Origin: Streptococcus equinus
GTDB taxonomy: Bacteria > Bacillota > Bacilli > Lactobacillales > Streptococcaceae
DNA: 64,000 nt
Direction of reading: 5' to 3'
Assembly (NCBI RefSeq): GCF_900101445.1
Contig: NZ_FNKE01000001.1
Span: forward strand, 124,001-188,000
A program made the translations under genes and the position numbers. This document shows, piece by piece, positions 27,105 through 37,425 of this stretch; position 1 is the first letter of the stretch; each line of letters starts with the position of its first letter. Under the pieces are notes generated by a model. That model saw nothing but the letters and a program-made list of their open reading frames with translations, ran no database searches and was not told where the DNA came from.

Positions 27105-28070
27105 TTAGTCAAGACCATAATTGTAATCATCATCTTGCATAGCTTCGACAGAACCAAGAAGGTATCCATTTCCGACCTGACTAAAGAAGTCGTGGTTTGA
27201 AGTTCCTGTTGAAATGCCATTCATGACGATTGGGTTGACATCATTAGCGGTATCAGGAAAAAGCGGATCTTGCCCTAAGTTCATGAGAGCTTTGTTGGCA
27301 TTGTAGCGTAAGAAAGTCAAAACTTCCTCAGTCCATCCAACTTGGTCATAGAGTGATTTGGTGTAATTTTCTTCATTTTCATAGAGTTGATAGAGCAAGT
27401 CATACATCCAATCACGCAGGTCATCTTGCTCTTTCTCAGACAATTCATTGAAACCAAGTTGGAATTTGTAGCCAATGTAAGTTCCGTGGACAGATTCGTC
27501 GCGGATGATTAGTTTAATAATTTCAGCGACGTTTGCCAATTTATTGTTCCCAAGGTAATAAAGTGGTGTGAAAAATCCTGAATAAAAGAGAAAGGTCTCA
27601 AGAAAAGTTGAGGCGACTTTCTTTTGCAGAGGAGTGCCATTTTCATAAATATCGTTGATGATTTTGGCTTTTTTCTGCAGGTATTCGTTATTGTTCGTCC
27701 ATTCAAAGATTGCTTCAATTTCTGATTTTGTATTAAGGGTTGAAAAAATAGAAGAGTAAGATTTAGCGTGGACAGATTCCATAAATTGGATATTGTTGAG
27801 GACGGCTTCTTCGTGAGGTGTTCTGACATCTGCACGAATCGCCTCCACACCAGATTCGGATTGCATGGTATCAAGCAGAGTCAATCCACCAAAAACTTTG
27901 CCAACCAAATCTTTTTCTTGGTCAGAAAGCTTGCGCCAATCATCGAGGTCATTTGACAGCGGAATACGCGTATCGAGCCAGAATTGTTCGGTCAACTTTT
28001 CCCAAGTTGACTTGTCAATCACATCCTCAATTTCATTCCAGTTAATGGCTTTATAATAAGTTTGCGACAT
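27105..28070 (-). CDS. nrdF: Class Ib ribonucleotide reductase, beta subunit
   Basis: NrdF carries the dimetal (Mn or Fe) centre and tyrosyl radical that starts ribonucleotide reduction. The 321-residue protein has helix segments ESVHAKSYSSIF (about 98-109) and RDESVHGTYIGYK (about 191-203) with metal-ligand Glu/His residues. It lies 259 bp after nrdE on the same strand, an unusually long gap filled with hairpins. The activating flavodoxin nrdI is not beside it. A complete, typical protein. Confidence 0.95.
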   Translation of the reverse strand: MSQTYYKAINWNEIEDVIDKSTWEKLTEQFWLDTRIPLSNDLDDWRKLSDQEKDLVGKVFGGLTLLDTMQSESGVEAIRADVRTPHEEAVLNNIQFMESVHAKSYSSIFSTLNTKSEIEAIFEWTNNNEYLQKKAKIINDIYENGTPLQKKVASTFLETFLFYSGFFTPLYYLGNNKLANVAEIIKLIIRDESVHGTYIGYKFQLGFNELSEKEQDDLRDWMYDLLYQLYENEENYTKSLYDQVGWTEEVLTFLRYNANKALMNLGQDPLFPDTANDVNPIVMNGISTGTSNHDFFSQVGNGYLLGSVEAMQDDDYNYGLD

Positions 28071-28329
28071 GTTTTTTCTCCGTAAAAATAGTTTAGAAGA
28101 CCAGTCAGTTGACTAGGTTCGGGTTAGCTCATTTATCTAGTAGTGATAGGAGCAGCCGTGACGTGACACTTATCATTTTTAAACTAACAAAAGTTGTTAA
28201 AAAAGTTACGACACGTAAGCGATCGGCTAGATGCCAGTCGATTGCTGGAGTTAGTAAGTGAGTTAGCTATTCGCTATAGCGAATAGCGTAGTCTGACAGA
28301 CGTTTTAACGTCTAGTCAGACTTACTCAG
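28071..28329 (-). other. Structured nrdE-nrdF intergenic spacer with strong palindromes
   Basis: The spacer contains a perfect 22-bp palindrome (28266-28287, arms GCTATTCGCTA/TAGCGAATAGC). A nested hairpin follows (28290-28322, AGTCTGAC/GTCAGACT around AGACGTT/AACGTCT), and a third helix GCGATCG/CGATTGC lies at about 28219-28245. None has a T tract on the coding strand. No gene is visible. It may be an RNA-processing or stability element separating the two subunit genes. Confidence 0.65.
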
Positions 28330-30489
28330 TTAAATCACACAGCTTTCGCATTGGTTTGAGCCGACTTCTTCACCGTCATCTGTAAAGGTGCGGATGTAAT
28401 AGATTGATTTGAGTCCTTTGTTAAAAGCATAGTGACGCAAGATAGAAAGGTCACGAGTGGTTTGTTTGTTTTGCGTTTTCCATTCGTAGAGCCCTTCTGG
28501 AATATCGCTGCGCAAGAACAAAGTGAGGGACAATCCTTGGTCGACGTGTTCAGTGGCTGCAGCGTAAACATCGATGACCTTACGCATATCCATGTCGTAA
28601 GCAGACGTGTAATAAGGAATTGTGTCTGTAGTCAATCCAGCTGCTGGGTAATAAATTTTACCGATTTTCTTTTCTTGACGTTCTTCGATACGTTGCGTAA
28701 TGGGGTGAAGTGATGCTGAGACATCGTTGATGTATGAAATCGACCCATTTGGAGCAACGGCAAGACGATTTTGGTGGTAAAGTCCATCGGTCATAATTGC
28801 TTCACGGAGCTCAGCCCAATCTTTGCCGCTAGGAATAAAGTGCCCAGCAAAGAGTTCTTTGACGCGGTCAGATTTTGGCACGAAGTCACCTGTAATGTAT
28901 TTATCAAAATAGCTGCCATCAGCGTAGCTTGATTTTTCAAAGCCCACAAAGGTTTGTTTGCGTTCACGAGCAATCTGATTAGATTCGACTAAAGTCCAGT
29001 AATTGAGCAGCATAAAGTAGATGTTTGTGAACTCGATAGATTCTGGACTTCCGTAGTGAATGTGATTTTGGGCAAGGTAAGTGTGAAGTCCCATAGCGCC
29101 AAGTCCAAAAGTGTGGGCTTGTTCATTGCCGTGCTTGATTGTTGGTACTGCCTCGATTGATGATGTGTCAGAAACGAAAGTTAAGGCGCGTGTCATGGCT
29201 TTGATAGAGCGGCCAAAGTCAGGAGAAGTCATCATGTTAACCACGTTTGTTGAACCAAGGTTACATGAAATATCCGTTCCCATTTTGACAAATTCTTGAG
29301 CGTCGTTGATAATGCTTGGTTTTTGAACTTGAAGCACTTCAGAACACAGATTTGACATGATGATTTTGCCATCGATTGGATTCGTGCGGTTAGCTGTGTC
29401 GATATTAATCACATAAGGGTAACCAGATTCTTGTTGGAGTTTGGAAATTTCAGTTTCCAAATCACGCGCTTTAATTTTAGTTTTGACAATGTTGGGATTA
29501 GCGACCATTTTGTCGTACTCTGCTGTAATATCAACATAACTGTATGGGACACCGTACTCGCGCTCGACACTATAGGGGCTAAAGAGGTACATGTCTTCAT
29601 TTTTACGAGCTAGTTCGTAAAATTTATCTGGGACGGTAATGCCAAGCGAAAGGGTTTTAACACGCACTTTCTCGTCAGCATTTTCTTTCTTAGTCGACAA
29701 AAAGGCCATGATATCTGGGTGGAAAACATCGAGGTAAACAGCTCCCGCACCTTGACGTTGTCCGAGTTGATTTGAATATGAAAAACTATCTTCAAAGAGT
29801 TTCATGACTGGGACAACACCGGATGCTGCGCCTTCGTAGCCTTTAATTGGCGCGCCAGCTTCACGCAGATTTGAAAGGCTGATACCGACACCACCACCGA
29901 TGCGTGACAATTGCAGGGCTGAATTGATGGAACGCCCGATAGCATTCATATCATCCGTCACAGAAATCAAGAAACAAGACACAAATTCGCCACGACGACT
30001 ACGTCCAGCATTCAAAAAAGAAGGTGTCGCAGGCTGATAGCGCTGGTTAATCATCTCAAGCGCTAAATCGCGTGCCAGCTCCTCATTGCCGTCAGCAAAA
30101 TAAAGGGCATTAAAGAGCACACGGTCTTCGATACTCTCAAGATATTGACTGCCGTCATTTGTCTTTAAAGCATACTGCTGGTAGAACTTGTAAGCTGCCA
30201 TGAAAGATTTGAAGCGAAACTTGTGAGCCTGCAAGTCCTTAGCCAAGTTTTCGATAAAGTCTGGTGAGTATTTACGGATGAATTCAGCTTCAATGTAATC
30301 ATTGGCAATCAGATAATTAATTTTTTCTGTGATAGTCGTAAATGTCATGGTGTTTGGAATGACATTTTCAAGAAAGAAAGCTTTGAGAGCTTCTTTGTCT
30401 TTGTTTAAAGGGATTTGTCCATTAACTGGACGATTGATTTCATTATTGAGGCGAAAGTAAGAAACATCGCCGAGATTTTTAAGACTCAT
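28330..30489 (-). CDS. nrdE: Class Ib ribonucleotide reductase, alpha subunit
   Basis: NrdE is the catalytic subunit making deoxyribonucleotides aerobically. The 719-residue protein lacks the N-terminal ATP cone, as usual for class Ib. NLCSEVLQ near residue 381 contains the active-site Cys; the GGVGISLSNLR loop and PNGSISYIND are conserved; the C-terminus ends in CESCVI, the Cys pair re-reduced by NrdH. It is preceded by nrdH and followed by nrdF. All key residues are intact. Confidence 0.97.
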   Translation of the reverse strand: MSLKNLGDVSYFRLNNEINRPVNGQIPLNKDKEALKAFFLENVIPNTMTFTTITEKINYLIANDYIEAEFIRKYSPDFIENLAKDLQAHKFRFKSFMAAYKFYQQYALKTNDGSQYLESIEDRVLFNALYFADGNEELARDLALEMINQRYQPATPSFLNAGRSRRGEFVSCFLISVTDDMNAIGRSINSALQLSRIGGGVGISLSNLREAGAPIKGYEGAASGVVPVMKLFEDSFSYSNQLGQRQGAGAVYLDVFHPDIMAFLSTKKENADEKVRVKTLSLGITVPDKFYELARKNEDMYLFSPYSVEREYGVPYSYVDITAEYDKMVANPNIVKTKIKARDLETEISKLQQESGYPYVINIDTANRTNPIDGKIIMSNLCSEVLQVQKPSIINDAQEFVKMGTDISCNLGSTNVVNMMTSPDFGRSIKAMTRALTFVSDTSSIEAVPTIKHGNEQAHTFGLGAMGLHTYLAQNHIHYGSPESIEFTNIYFMLLNYWTLVESNQIARERKQTFVGFEKSSYADGSYFDKYITGDFVPKSDRVKELFAGHFIPSGKDWAELREAIMTDGLYHQNRLAVAPNGSISYINDVSASLHPITQRIEERQEKKIGKIYYPAAGLTTDTIPYYTSAYDMDMRKVIDVYAAATEHVDQGLSLTLFLRSDIPEGLYEWKTQNKQTTRDLSILRHYAFNKGLKSIYYIRTFTDDGEEVGSNQCESCVI

Positions 30490-30559
30490 AAATAAAGTAA
30501 GTTACCCAGTTCATAGATTTGAACAGGTAATTCCTTTCTAATTCAAGATGGAAGGAGAA

Positions 30560-30787
30560 CTAAATCAGTTCTTTTAGTTTATTTGGTTGAAAACCTGAGA
30601 AGGCAATATCGCCAGCTTTGATAACTGGAGCAGCTGTAAAACCAAGACTTTTAACGTAATCAATCATATCTGGGCGTTCATCCATGTTGATTTCTTGAAA
30701 ATCAGCCCCAGCTTTTTCTAAAAGTTTTTTGGTCATTTTGCATTGCATGCAATTATTTTTTGAAAAAAGTGTAATTTTATTAGCCAT
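30560..30787 (-). CDS. nrdH: Glutaredoxin-like protein NrdH
   Basis: NrdH supplies electrons to NrdE from thioredoxin reductase. The CMQC redox motif lies about residues 11-14 of this 75-residue protein, with the cis-Pro segment TAAPVI later. The start at 30787 is set by GGAGGA (30800-30795); five extra codons upstream overlap that site and are rejected. First gene of nrdHEF; candidate NrdR boxes lie about 100 bp upstream. Confidence 0.94.
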   Translation of the reverse strand: MANKITLFSKNNCMQCKMTKKLLEKAGADFQEINMDERPDMIDYVKSLGFTAAPVIKAGDIAFSGFQPNKLKELI

Positions 30788-30883
30788 TAGGCTTTCCTCC
30801 ATATATCGTTATCTTTTTTTAATTCAATGTTTAATTAGAATAGCCAAAATATACCAAAAAAGCAACCAAAAAGGCTTACAAAA

Positions 30884-30930
30884 ACACCATATGTAGTGGC
30901 TGGTAAGAATAGTTGGTACAAAATGTAGTG
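30884..30930. promoter_or_regulatory. Pair of NrdR boxes
   Basis: ACACCATATGTAGTG (30884-30898) and GTACAAAATGTAGTG (30916-30930) resemble the NrdR consensus ACAcwATATaTwGTG. They start exactly 32 bp apart, the three-turn spacing typical of NrdR operators. They lie upstream of nrdH on its side of the divergent region. Confidence 0.65.
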
Positions 30931-31008
30931 ATATCGGGGTTTGTCAGACTTTCTGTTTTCAAGTAACACACCATGTCAGGAAAGCTGACACGCACCTGTA
31001 AATTAATG

Positions 31009-31037
31009 TTGACAAAATTTTCTGAATTTTGTATAAT
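31009..31037 (+). promoter_or_regulatory. Consensus promoter of acn-citZ-icd
   Basis: TTGACA (31009-31014), 17 bp, then TGTATAAT (hexamer 31032-31037): a perfect sigma-A promoter with extended -10, implying strong basal expression. Confidence 0.88.
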
Positions 31038-31070
31038 TAAAACACTATAATTATAATCGGGGGTCCGTGC

Positions 31071-33734
31071 ATGACAGAGTTCTTATCTAAATTTTCTTTC
31101 AAAGAGAATGACTATTCTTACCTAAATCTTGAAGAAGCCGTTTCTCATTATGGAGGAAATATCAAAAGAATCCCTTACACTATTCGTATATTACTTGAAA
31201 GTTTACTCAGAAAGTATGATGGAGTAGATGTTACAAAAAGTCACATTGAAAATTTAGCAACTTACAATCCTAAAAACATCCAAGGCGAAGTGCCATTCAA
31301 ACCAAGTCGTGTTATCCTACAAGATTTCACTGGTGTTCCAGTTGTTGTCGACCTTGCATCAATGCGTGATGCCATTGTTGCCAATGGTGGTGATGCTGAG
31401 CTTATTAACCCTGAAATTCCAGTTGATTTGGTTATTGACCACAGTGTCCAAGTTGATTTCTTTGGCTGTGATACAGCTTTAGAAGATAACATTAATATGG
31501 AATTTAAACGTAACAATGAGCGTTACGAATTTTTGAAATGGGCTGAAAAATCATTTGATAACTATCGTGCTGTTCCACCAGCAACAGGTATTATCCACCA
31601 AGTTAATATTGAGTATTTGAGTGATGTTGTCATTGAAAAAGACGGCATGCTTTACCCTGATTCAATGTTTGGTACTGATAGTCACACAACAATGATCAAT
31701 GGTATCGGTGTACTTGGTTGGGGTGTCGGAGGTATCGAAGCAGAAGCAGCTATGCTTGGTGAAGCTTCATTCTTCCCAATTCCAGAAGTTATCGGTGTAC
31801 GTTTGACAGGTAAACTCCCTAAGATTGCGACTGCGACTGACTTGGCACTTAAAGTGACACAAGTTCTTCGTCAAGAAAAAGTTGTCGGCAAATTCGTTGA
31901 GTATTTTGGTGATGGACTTTCAAATCTTAGCCTTGCAGAGCGTGCGACTATCGCTAATATGGCTCCTGAATACGGGGCAACATGTGGTTATTTCCCAATC
32001 GATGATGAAACTCTTAACTACATGCGTTTGACAAACCGTGATGAAGACCATATCGCATTGACAAAAGAATACGCTAAACGCAATAACCTTTTCTATGATC
32101 CAGAGCATCAAGCTGAATACACTAAAGTTGTTGAGATTGATTTGTCTACTATCTCACCAAGTATCTCTGGACCAAAACGTCCACAAGATTTGATTGATTT
32201 GACACAAGCCAAACAAACTTTCCAAGAAAGCTTGACACGCGAAGCAGGTGTTCAAGGATTTGGTTTGACAGCTGATGAGATTAATAAAACAGCAACCGTT
32301 CATTTTGAAGACCAAGATGTTGAAATCAAGACTGGTCATGTGGCTATTGCAGCTATCACATCATGTACGAATACTTCAAATCCTTACGTGCTCATGTCAG
32401 CTGGCTTGCTTGCCAAAAATGCTGTTGAACGTGGTTTACGCGTAGCTCCGACAGTCAAAACATCACTTGCCCCTGGTTCAAAAGTGGTGACAGGTTATCT
32501 TCGTAACTCTGGTTTGCAAACTTACCTAGATACACTTGGCTTTAACATTGTCGGTTATGGTTGTACAACATGTATCGGTAACTCAGGTAGCCTTCGCCCA
32601 GAAGTTGCTGAGGCAATTACAGATACTGATTTGCTAGCGTCAGCTGTTTTATCAGGTAACCGTAACTTTGAAGGACGTGTTAATCCGCTGGTCAAAGCAA
32701 ACTTCCTTGCTAGCCCACCACTTGTTGTGGCTTATGCGTTAGCAGGAAATACTAACATTGATTTGACAACTGAGCCACTTGGTTTTGATCAAAACAATGA
32801 ACCAGTCTACCTTAAAGACATCATGCCAACAAATGATGAAGTGGCAAAATACGTTGACCAATTTGTCACACGTGAATTGTTCGAACACGAGTATGAGCAT
32901 GTTTTCACTGACAGTGAAAAATGGAATCAAATTCCAACAGAAGAAAGTAAAATCTATCACTGGAACGAAGCGTCAACATACATCCAAAACCCACCATACT
33001 TTGATAATTTGGGTGATGATTTGGCGATTAAACCACTTAAAAACCTTAAACCATTAGCCAAATTTGGTGATAGCGTCACAACTGACCACATTTCACCAGC
33101 AGGTAATATTGCTAAAAACAGTCCAGCTGCCAAATACTTGACTGAGCATGGTGTTGATTATCTTGATTTCAACTCATATGGTAGTCGCCGTGGTAACCAC
33201 GAAGTCATGATGCGAGGAACATTTGCCAATATTCGTATTCAAAACCAACTGGCTGATGGTAAAATCGGTGGTTATACAAAATACGATGGTGAATTAATGC
33301 CAATCTACGATGCAGCCATGCATTATAAAGAAGATAAGGTTGATACTTTGGTCATTGCTGGTAAAGATTATGGTATGGGATCAAGTCGTGACTGGGCTGC
33401 CAAAGGGTCAAATCTTCTTGGAGTTAAAGCTGTTCTTGCTGAGAGTTTTGAACGTATTCACCGTTCAAACCTTGTCATGATGGGGGTCTTGCCATTGCAA
33501 TTCTTAGAAGGTGATACAGCTGAAAGTCTTGGATTAACAGGTTACGAAACATACGATATTAACCTTTCAGAAAATCCTGGTATTCACGATATTGTAGATG
33601 TGATTGCGCGTGATGAATCAGGTGAAAAACACTTTAAAACCATGGTGCGTTTTGATGCTGATGCTGACATCCGTTACTACAAAAACGGCGGAATTCTACC
33701 AATGGTTGTTAGAAAGAAATTAGGGGGTGCTTAA
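31071..33734 (+). CDS. acnA: Aconitate hydratase
   Basis: This 4Fe-4S enzyme isomerises citrate to isocitrate. The 887-residue AcnA-type protein has cluster cysteines in [10 protein letters not shown] and [19 protein letters not shown] near residue 203, and the mobile C-terminal domain with [10 protein letters not shown]. It starts the acn-citZ-icd operon, the oxidative branch that makes 2-oxoglutarate. The next gene follows after 3 bp. An aerobic-labile cluster enzyme in a catalase-negative genus implies reliance during low-oxygen growth. Confidence 0.97.
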   Translation: MTEFLSKFSFKENDYSYLNLEEAVSHYGGNIKRIPYTIRILLESLLRKYDGVDVTKSHIENLATYNPKNIQGEVPFKPSRVILQDFTGVPVVVDLASMRDAIVANGGDAELINPEIPVDLVIDHSVQVDFFGCDTALEDNINMEFKRNNERYEFLKWAEKSFDNYRAVPPATGIIHQVNIEYLSDVVIEKDGMLYPDSMFGTDSHTTMINGIGVLGWGVGGIEAEAAMLGEASFFPIPEVIGVRLTGKLPKIATATDLALKVTQVLRQEKVVGKFVEYFGDGLSNLSLAERATIANMAPEYGATCGYFPIDDETLNYMRLTNRDEDHIALTKEYAKRNNLFYDPEHQAEYTKVVEIDLSTISPSISGPKRPQDLIDLTQAKQTFQESLTREAGVQGFGLTADEINKTATVHFEDQDVEIKTGHVAIAAITSCTNTSNPYVLMSAGLLAKNAVERGLRVAPTVKTSLAPGSKVVTGYLRNSGLQTYLDTLGFNIVGYGCTTCIGNSGSLRPEVAEAITDTDLLASAVLSGNRNFEGRVNPLVKANFLASPPLVVAYALAGNTNIDLTTEPLGFDQNNEPVYLKDIMPTNDEVAKYVDQFVTRELFEHEYEHVFTDSEKWNQIPTEESKIYHWNEASTYIQNPPYFDNLGDDLAIKPLKNLKPLAKFGDSVTTDHISPAGNIAKNSPAAKYLTEHGVDYLDFNSYGSRRGNHEVMMRGTFANIRIQNQLADGKIGGYTKYDGELMPIYDAAMHYKEDKVDTLVIAGKDYGMGSSRDWAAKGSNLLGVKAVLAESFERIHRSNLVMMGVLPLQFLEGDTAESLGLTGYETYDINLSENPGIHDIVDVIARDESGEKHFKTMVRFDADADIRYYKNGGILPMVVRKKLGGA

Positions 33735-33737
33735 TAT

Positions 33738-34856
33738 ATGACAGGATCAAGTGGATTAAAAGATCTAATCGCCTGTAATACCCGTATTAGTTCGATTATT
33801 AATGATAATTTATCTTATGCAGGTTACAATATTTCAGAATTAATGGACAATGATGCTAGTTTTGAAGAAGTGATTTACCTTCTTTGGAACCTTCATTTGC
33901 CAAATAAAACAGAACTCGATGATTTTGTGAAATTGCTTCGTGATAACTATGAAATCAGTGATGCTGTTGTGCAATGTATCATGATTCAATCACGTAATCA
34001 CTTGCATCCAATGAGTGTTCTTCGTTCAACAGTTAGCTTGCTAGGTGTTTACAACGTTAATGCAGAAGATAACTCAGAAGAAGCAACTTACGAACAATCC
34101 ATTCAATTAATGGCTAAAATGCCAACGATTATTGCAACTTTTGCACGTTTGCGTGAAGGAAAAACTCCAGTAGCACCACGTAAAGATTTGTGTTTTGCAG
34201 CGAATTTCCTTTATATGTTAAACGGCGAAGAACCAACTGACTTGCAAGTTAAAGCTCTTAACCGTGCTTTGGTACTACACGCTGACCACGAATTAAATGC
34301 TTCAACCTTTGCAGCGCGTGTTTGTGCCTCAACGTTGGCAGACATTTATTCTTGTGTGACAACAGCAATTGGTACTCTTAAAGGCCCTCTTCACGGTGGT
34401 GCCAATGAACGTGTCTTTGACATGTTAACTGAAATCCGTGAAATGGGTGATACCAAAGCCTACCTTAAAGAAAAACTCGATTCACAAGAAAAAATCATGG
34501 GATTTGGTCACCGTGTTTATAAAACACAAGACCCTCGTGAAAAATACCTTCGTGAAATGGCGCAAGCTTTGACAGAAGGAACTGAAAATGAAATTTGGTT
34601 TAATTTGTCTTGTGAAATTGAACAATACATGAAACACACTAAAGGTTTGATTCCAAACGTTGATTTCTATTCAGCGACGGTTTATCATGTGCTTGGTATT
34701 GACAGTTCAATCTTTACCTTGATTTTTGCAATGAGTCGTGTGGCTGGTTGGATTGCTCACATCCAAGAACAACAAAAACACAATAAATTGATTCGCCCAC
34801 GTTCACGTTATAAAGGTGAACTTGGTTTGAAATATGTTCCACTTGAAGATCGTTAA
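33738..34856 (+). CDS. citZ: Citrate synthase
   Basis: Condenses acetyl-CoA and oxaloacetate to citrate. The 372-residue type matches Gram-positive CitZ: catalytic His in [11 protein letters not shown] (about 177-187), HGGANE (about 220), FGHRVYK (about 255) and Asp in [11 protein letters not shown]. It is the second gene of the operon, with RGGGTGC-type ribosome site within the end of acnA. No other citrate synthase is visible. Confidence 0.96.
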   Translation: MTGSSGLKDLIACNTRISSIINDNLSYAGYNISELMDNDASFEEVIYLLWNLHLPNKTELDDFVKLLRDNYEISDAVVQCIMIQSRNHLHPMSVLRSTVSLLGVYNVNAEDNSEEATYEQSIQLMAKMPTIIATFARLREGKTPVAPRKDLCFAANFLYMLNGEEPTDLQVKALNRALVLHADHELNASTFAARVCASTLADIYSCVTTAIGTLKGPLHGGANERVFDMLTEIREMGDTKAYLKEKLDSQEKIMGFGHRVYKTQDPREKYLREMAQALTEGTENEIWFNLSCEIEQYMKHTKGLIPNVDFYSATVYHVLGIDSSIFTLIFAMSRVAGWIAHIQEQQKHNKLIRPRSRYKGELGLKYVPLEDR

Positions 34857-34884
34857 AAGCATTACGAAAGGAAAATAGGAAATT

Positions 34885-36060
34885 ATGGCAGATAAAATCA
34901 CTTTAGAAAATGGCCAATTGGTCGTTTCTAATCATCCAATTATCCCTTTTATTGAAGGGGATGGCGTTGGACGTGACATTTGGAAAAATGCGCGTGCTGT
35001 CTTTGATGCCGCTGTTGAAAAAGCTTATCAAGGTCAGAAAAAAGTTGAATGGCATGAGCTTTTAGCTGGTAAAAAAGCGCATGAAGCGACTGGCGAATGG
35101 TTGCCAGCCGAAACACTTGATACCATTAAGGAAGATTTGATTGCTATCAAAGGACCACTTGAAACACCTGTTGGTGGTGGGATTCGTTCTTTAAATGTCA
35201 CACTTCGTCAAGAATTGGATTTGTATGCTTGTGTTCGCCCAGTTCGTTATTTCAAAGGGATTGAAAGCCCGCTTAAAGAACCAGAAAAAACAAGCATTAC
35301 GATTTTCCGTGAAAATACAGAAGATATTTATGCAGGAATTGAATGGGAAGCTGGTACAGCAGAAGTGAAAAAAGTCATTGAATTCTTGCAAAATGAAATG
35401 TCTGTCAACAAGATTCGTTTTCCTGAATCAAGTAGTATCGGTATCAAGCCGATTTCAAAAGAAGGTAGTGAACGTCTGATTCGCTCAGCTATTGAATACG
35501 CCCTTGCTAATCAGTTGACAAACGTAACAATCGTCCATAAAGGAAATATCCAAAAATTCACTGAAGGTGGTTTCCGCAAATGGGGTTACGAACTTGCAGA
35601 ACGTGAATACGCAGATGAATTGGCAAGTGGAAAATTGGTTATAAATGACATTATTGCCGATAACTTCTTGCAACAAATCCTACTAAATCCAGAAAAATTT
35701 GATGTTGTCGCTTTGACAAACTTAAACGGTGACTACGCGAGTGATGCTCTTGCTGCTCAAGTTGGTGGTATCGGTATCTCACCAGGTGCTAACATCAACT
35801 ATGTAACTGGTCATGCCATTTTTGAAGCAACACACGGAACAGCTCCTGATATTGCTGGAAAAGACATTGCTAATCCATGTTCTGTTCTTTTGTCTGGTTG
35901 TATGTTGTTTGATTATATCGGATGGACAGAAGTTGCCAGCTTGATTTCTCAAGCAATTGAAACAACTTTTGCCAAAGGTCAATTTACAGCAGATTTGGCG
36001 CAAGGAAAAGCCGCTTGCTCAACAAGTGAATTTGCAGCTAAACTCATTGAAAATATGTAA
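34885..36060 (+). CDS. icd: Isocitrate dehydrogenase (NADP)
   Basis: Oxidatively decarboxylates isocitrate to 2-oxoglutarate, generating NADPH. The 391-residue protein has the substrate loop RESSSIG-like [10 protein letters not shown] (about 175-184, Ser phosphosite region), the [18 protein letters not shown] metal-binding motif (about 278-295) and [10 protein letters not shown] near the nucleotide site, where residues favour NADP. Last gene of the operon, followed by a strong terminator. With acn and citZ it serves glutamate synthesis rather than a full cycle. Confidence 0.96.
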   Translation: MADKITLENGQLVVSNHPIIPFIEGDGVGRDIWKNARAVFDAAVEKAYQGQKKVEWHELLAGKKAHEATGEWLPAETLDTIKEDLIAIKGPLETPVGGGIRSLNVTLRQELDLYACVRPVRYFKGIESPLKEPEKTSITIFRENTEDIYAGIEWEAGTAEVKKVIEFLQNEMSVNKIRFPESSSIGIKPISKEGSERLIRSAIEYALANQLTNVTIVHKGNIQKFTEGGFRKWGYELAEREYADELASGKLVINDIIADNFLQQILLNPEKFDVVALTNLNGDYASDALAAQVGGIGISPGANINYVTGHAIFEATHGTAPDIAGKDIANPCSVLLSGCMLFDYIGWTEVASLISQAIETTFAKGQFTADLAQGKAACSTSEFAAKLIENM

Positions 36061-36098
36061 AAGCTAGCCTAGAACAAGTCTTGTTCTAGGTTTTTTGC
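36061..36098 (+). terminator. Intrinsic terminator after icd
   Basis: CCTAGAACAAG and CTTGTTCTAGG are perfect complements around a 1-base centre, then TTTTTT. Confidence 0.9.
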
Positions 36099-36137
36099 TA
36101 TAATGAGAATAGTTTGAAATTTAGAGGTTGACGTTTT

Positions 36138-36938
36138 ATGGGCTATTCTATAACGGATATTATTTTTCTATTTTTTATTTATTCATTTATCGGTTGGCTA
36201 TGGGAGACCATTTATTGCTCCATCCATGATAAAAAGTTTGCCTATCGTGGTTTTTTAGCTGGACCTTATTGTCCAGTTTATGGCTTTGCGGTGACGACGG
36301 TTTTAATCGGGACCAAACCATTTCAAGACAATCTACTAGGCCTTTTTATCAGCGGCATGCTCATTGCGACGATTTTTGAATTTCTGGCTGGCTGGTTTTT
36401 AGAGCATTTCTTTCATATGAAACTTTGGGATTATAGTAATTTATTCGGCAATGTTAAGGGTTGGATTGCTCCTGAAATTTCACTTTTTTGGGGAGTTAGT
36501 ATTTTGATACTTGTTAAATTTGTCCAGCCGACGGTCATGGCTGTTATCAATCGTTTGAATGTCTGGTTTGCCCTAGCGATTGTTTCTATCATGACAGCAG
36601 ATTTGATTTGGACAGTTATGGATACTGTGAAATTCCAACAAGCAGCTGCAACGGTTGAAAAATATGTTCGTTCTGAGCAAGAAAGATTACTTCGATCTGT
36701 TAAAGCGGAATTTGACGACTGGACTAAACAAAGAGAAGCCTTTAGTAAACGCTTGGAGAAATTTAGACTTCAGCTAAATGAGAATTTGAAAGTTAAGGGT
36801 GTTCAGCCATTTCGCTTTAACCAACGACGTATGTTGCGAAACTATAAAGATTTCAGTTTGACAACAGCACCATTCTTTAACGAGATTCGTAAACAAACAG
36901 CAGCCCTAAAAAAGAAAAAAGCTGAGAAAAAAGATTAA
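36138..36938 (+). CDS. Membrane protein of the CmpB (putative ABC permease, DUF1113) family
   Basis: A 266-residue protein with about five hydrophobic segments in the first 155 residues and a long basic, helical cytoplasmic tail (about 165-266). The hallmark sequences YSFIGWLWETIY (about 15-26), YRGFLAGPYCPVYG (about 36-49), FEFLAGWFLE and LWDYS identify the family, which is widespread in Firmicutes but functionally unknown despite its transporter label. TATAAT at 36099-36104 gives it its own promoter. It is monocistronic. Confidence 0.78.
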   Translation: MGYSITDIIFLFFIYSFIGWLWETIYCSIHDKKFAYRGFLAGPYCPVYGFAVTTVLIGTKPFQDNLLGLFISGMLIATIFEFLAGWFLEHFFHMKLWDYSNLFGNVKGWIAPEISLFWGVSILILVKFVQPTVMAVINRLNVWFALAIVSIMTADLIWTVMDTVKFQQAAATVEKYVRSEQERLLRSVKAEFDDWTKQREAFSKRLEKFRLQLNENLKVKGVQPFRFNQRRMLRNYKDFSLTTAPFFNEIRKQTAALKKKKAEKKD

Positions 36939-37065
36939 ATCATAAATGGAAGCGAGTTCAACTTGTTTCTATTTATTTTTGAAAAAAACAGGTAATTTTA
37001 CAGCTTGAAAGTGGCGTTTTTCCTTAATTTTTCAAAAAAGAAGGCGCATACAAGGTGTGTAACTA

Positions 37066-37094
37066 TTGAAATAAAAAAGCGTTTATGCTATAAT
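37066..37094 (+). promoter_or_regulatory. ptsHI promoter
   Basis: TTGAAA (37066-37071) and TATAAT (37089-37094) with a 17-bp spacer. Confidence 0.8.
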
Positions 37095-37157
37095 CATAGC
37101 TTGTAAGGGTTATCATAAGGTAATCCGAAAAAACACAAATAAAAGGAGAACCATAAT

Positions 37158-37421
37158 ATGGCTTCAAAAGATTTTCACATTGTTGCAGAAACAGGTATTC
37201 ACGCACGTCCAGCTACTTTGCTTGTTCAAACAGCTAGCAAATTCGCTTCAGACATCACTCTTGACTACAAAGGTAAAGCAGTAAACCTTAAATCAATCAT
37301 GGGTGTTATGAGTCTTGGTGTTGGTCAAGGTGCTGACGTAACTATCTCTGCTGAAGGTGCTGACGCTGATGACGCACTTGCAGCAATCGAAGAAACAATG
37401 ACAAAAGAAGGATTGGCTTAA
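37158..37421 (+). CDS. ptsH: Phosphocarrier protein HPr
   Basis: HPr passes phosphate from EI to sugar-specific EII proteins and, when phosphorylated on Ser46 by HprK, acts as CcpA co-repressor. His15 lies in TGIHARPA and Ser46 in [10 protein letters not shown]; both phosphosites are intact in the 87-residue protein. AAAAGGAG lies ahead of the ATG. ptsI follows after 4 bp. Codon use is strongly biased, consistent with high expression. Confidence 0.98.
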
Positions 37422-37425
37422 GAAA

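Noticed and set aside
28219..28250. A possible tRNA-like fold in the nrdE-nrdF spacer.
   Set aside because: No T-arm GTTC motif, anticodon arm or acceptor stem of the right size is present.
37072..37088. A cre-like sequence (AAAAAGCGTTTATG) in the ptsHI promoter.
   Set aside because: It lacks the required CA after CGNTTN in the reversed consensus, so it is not called.
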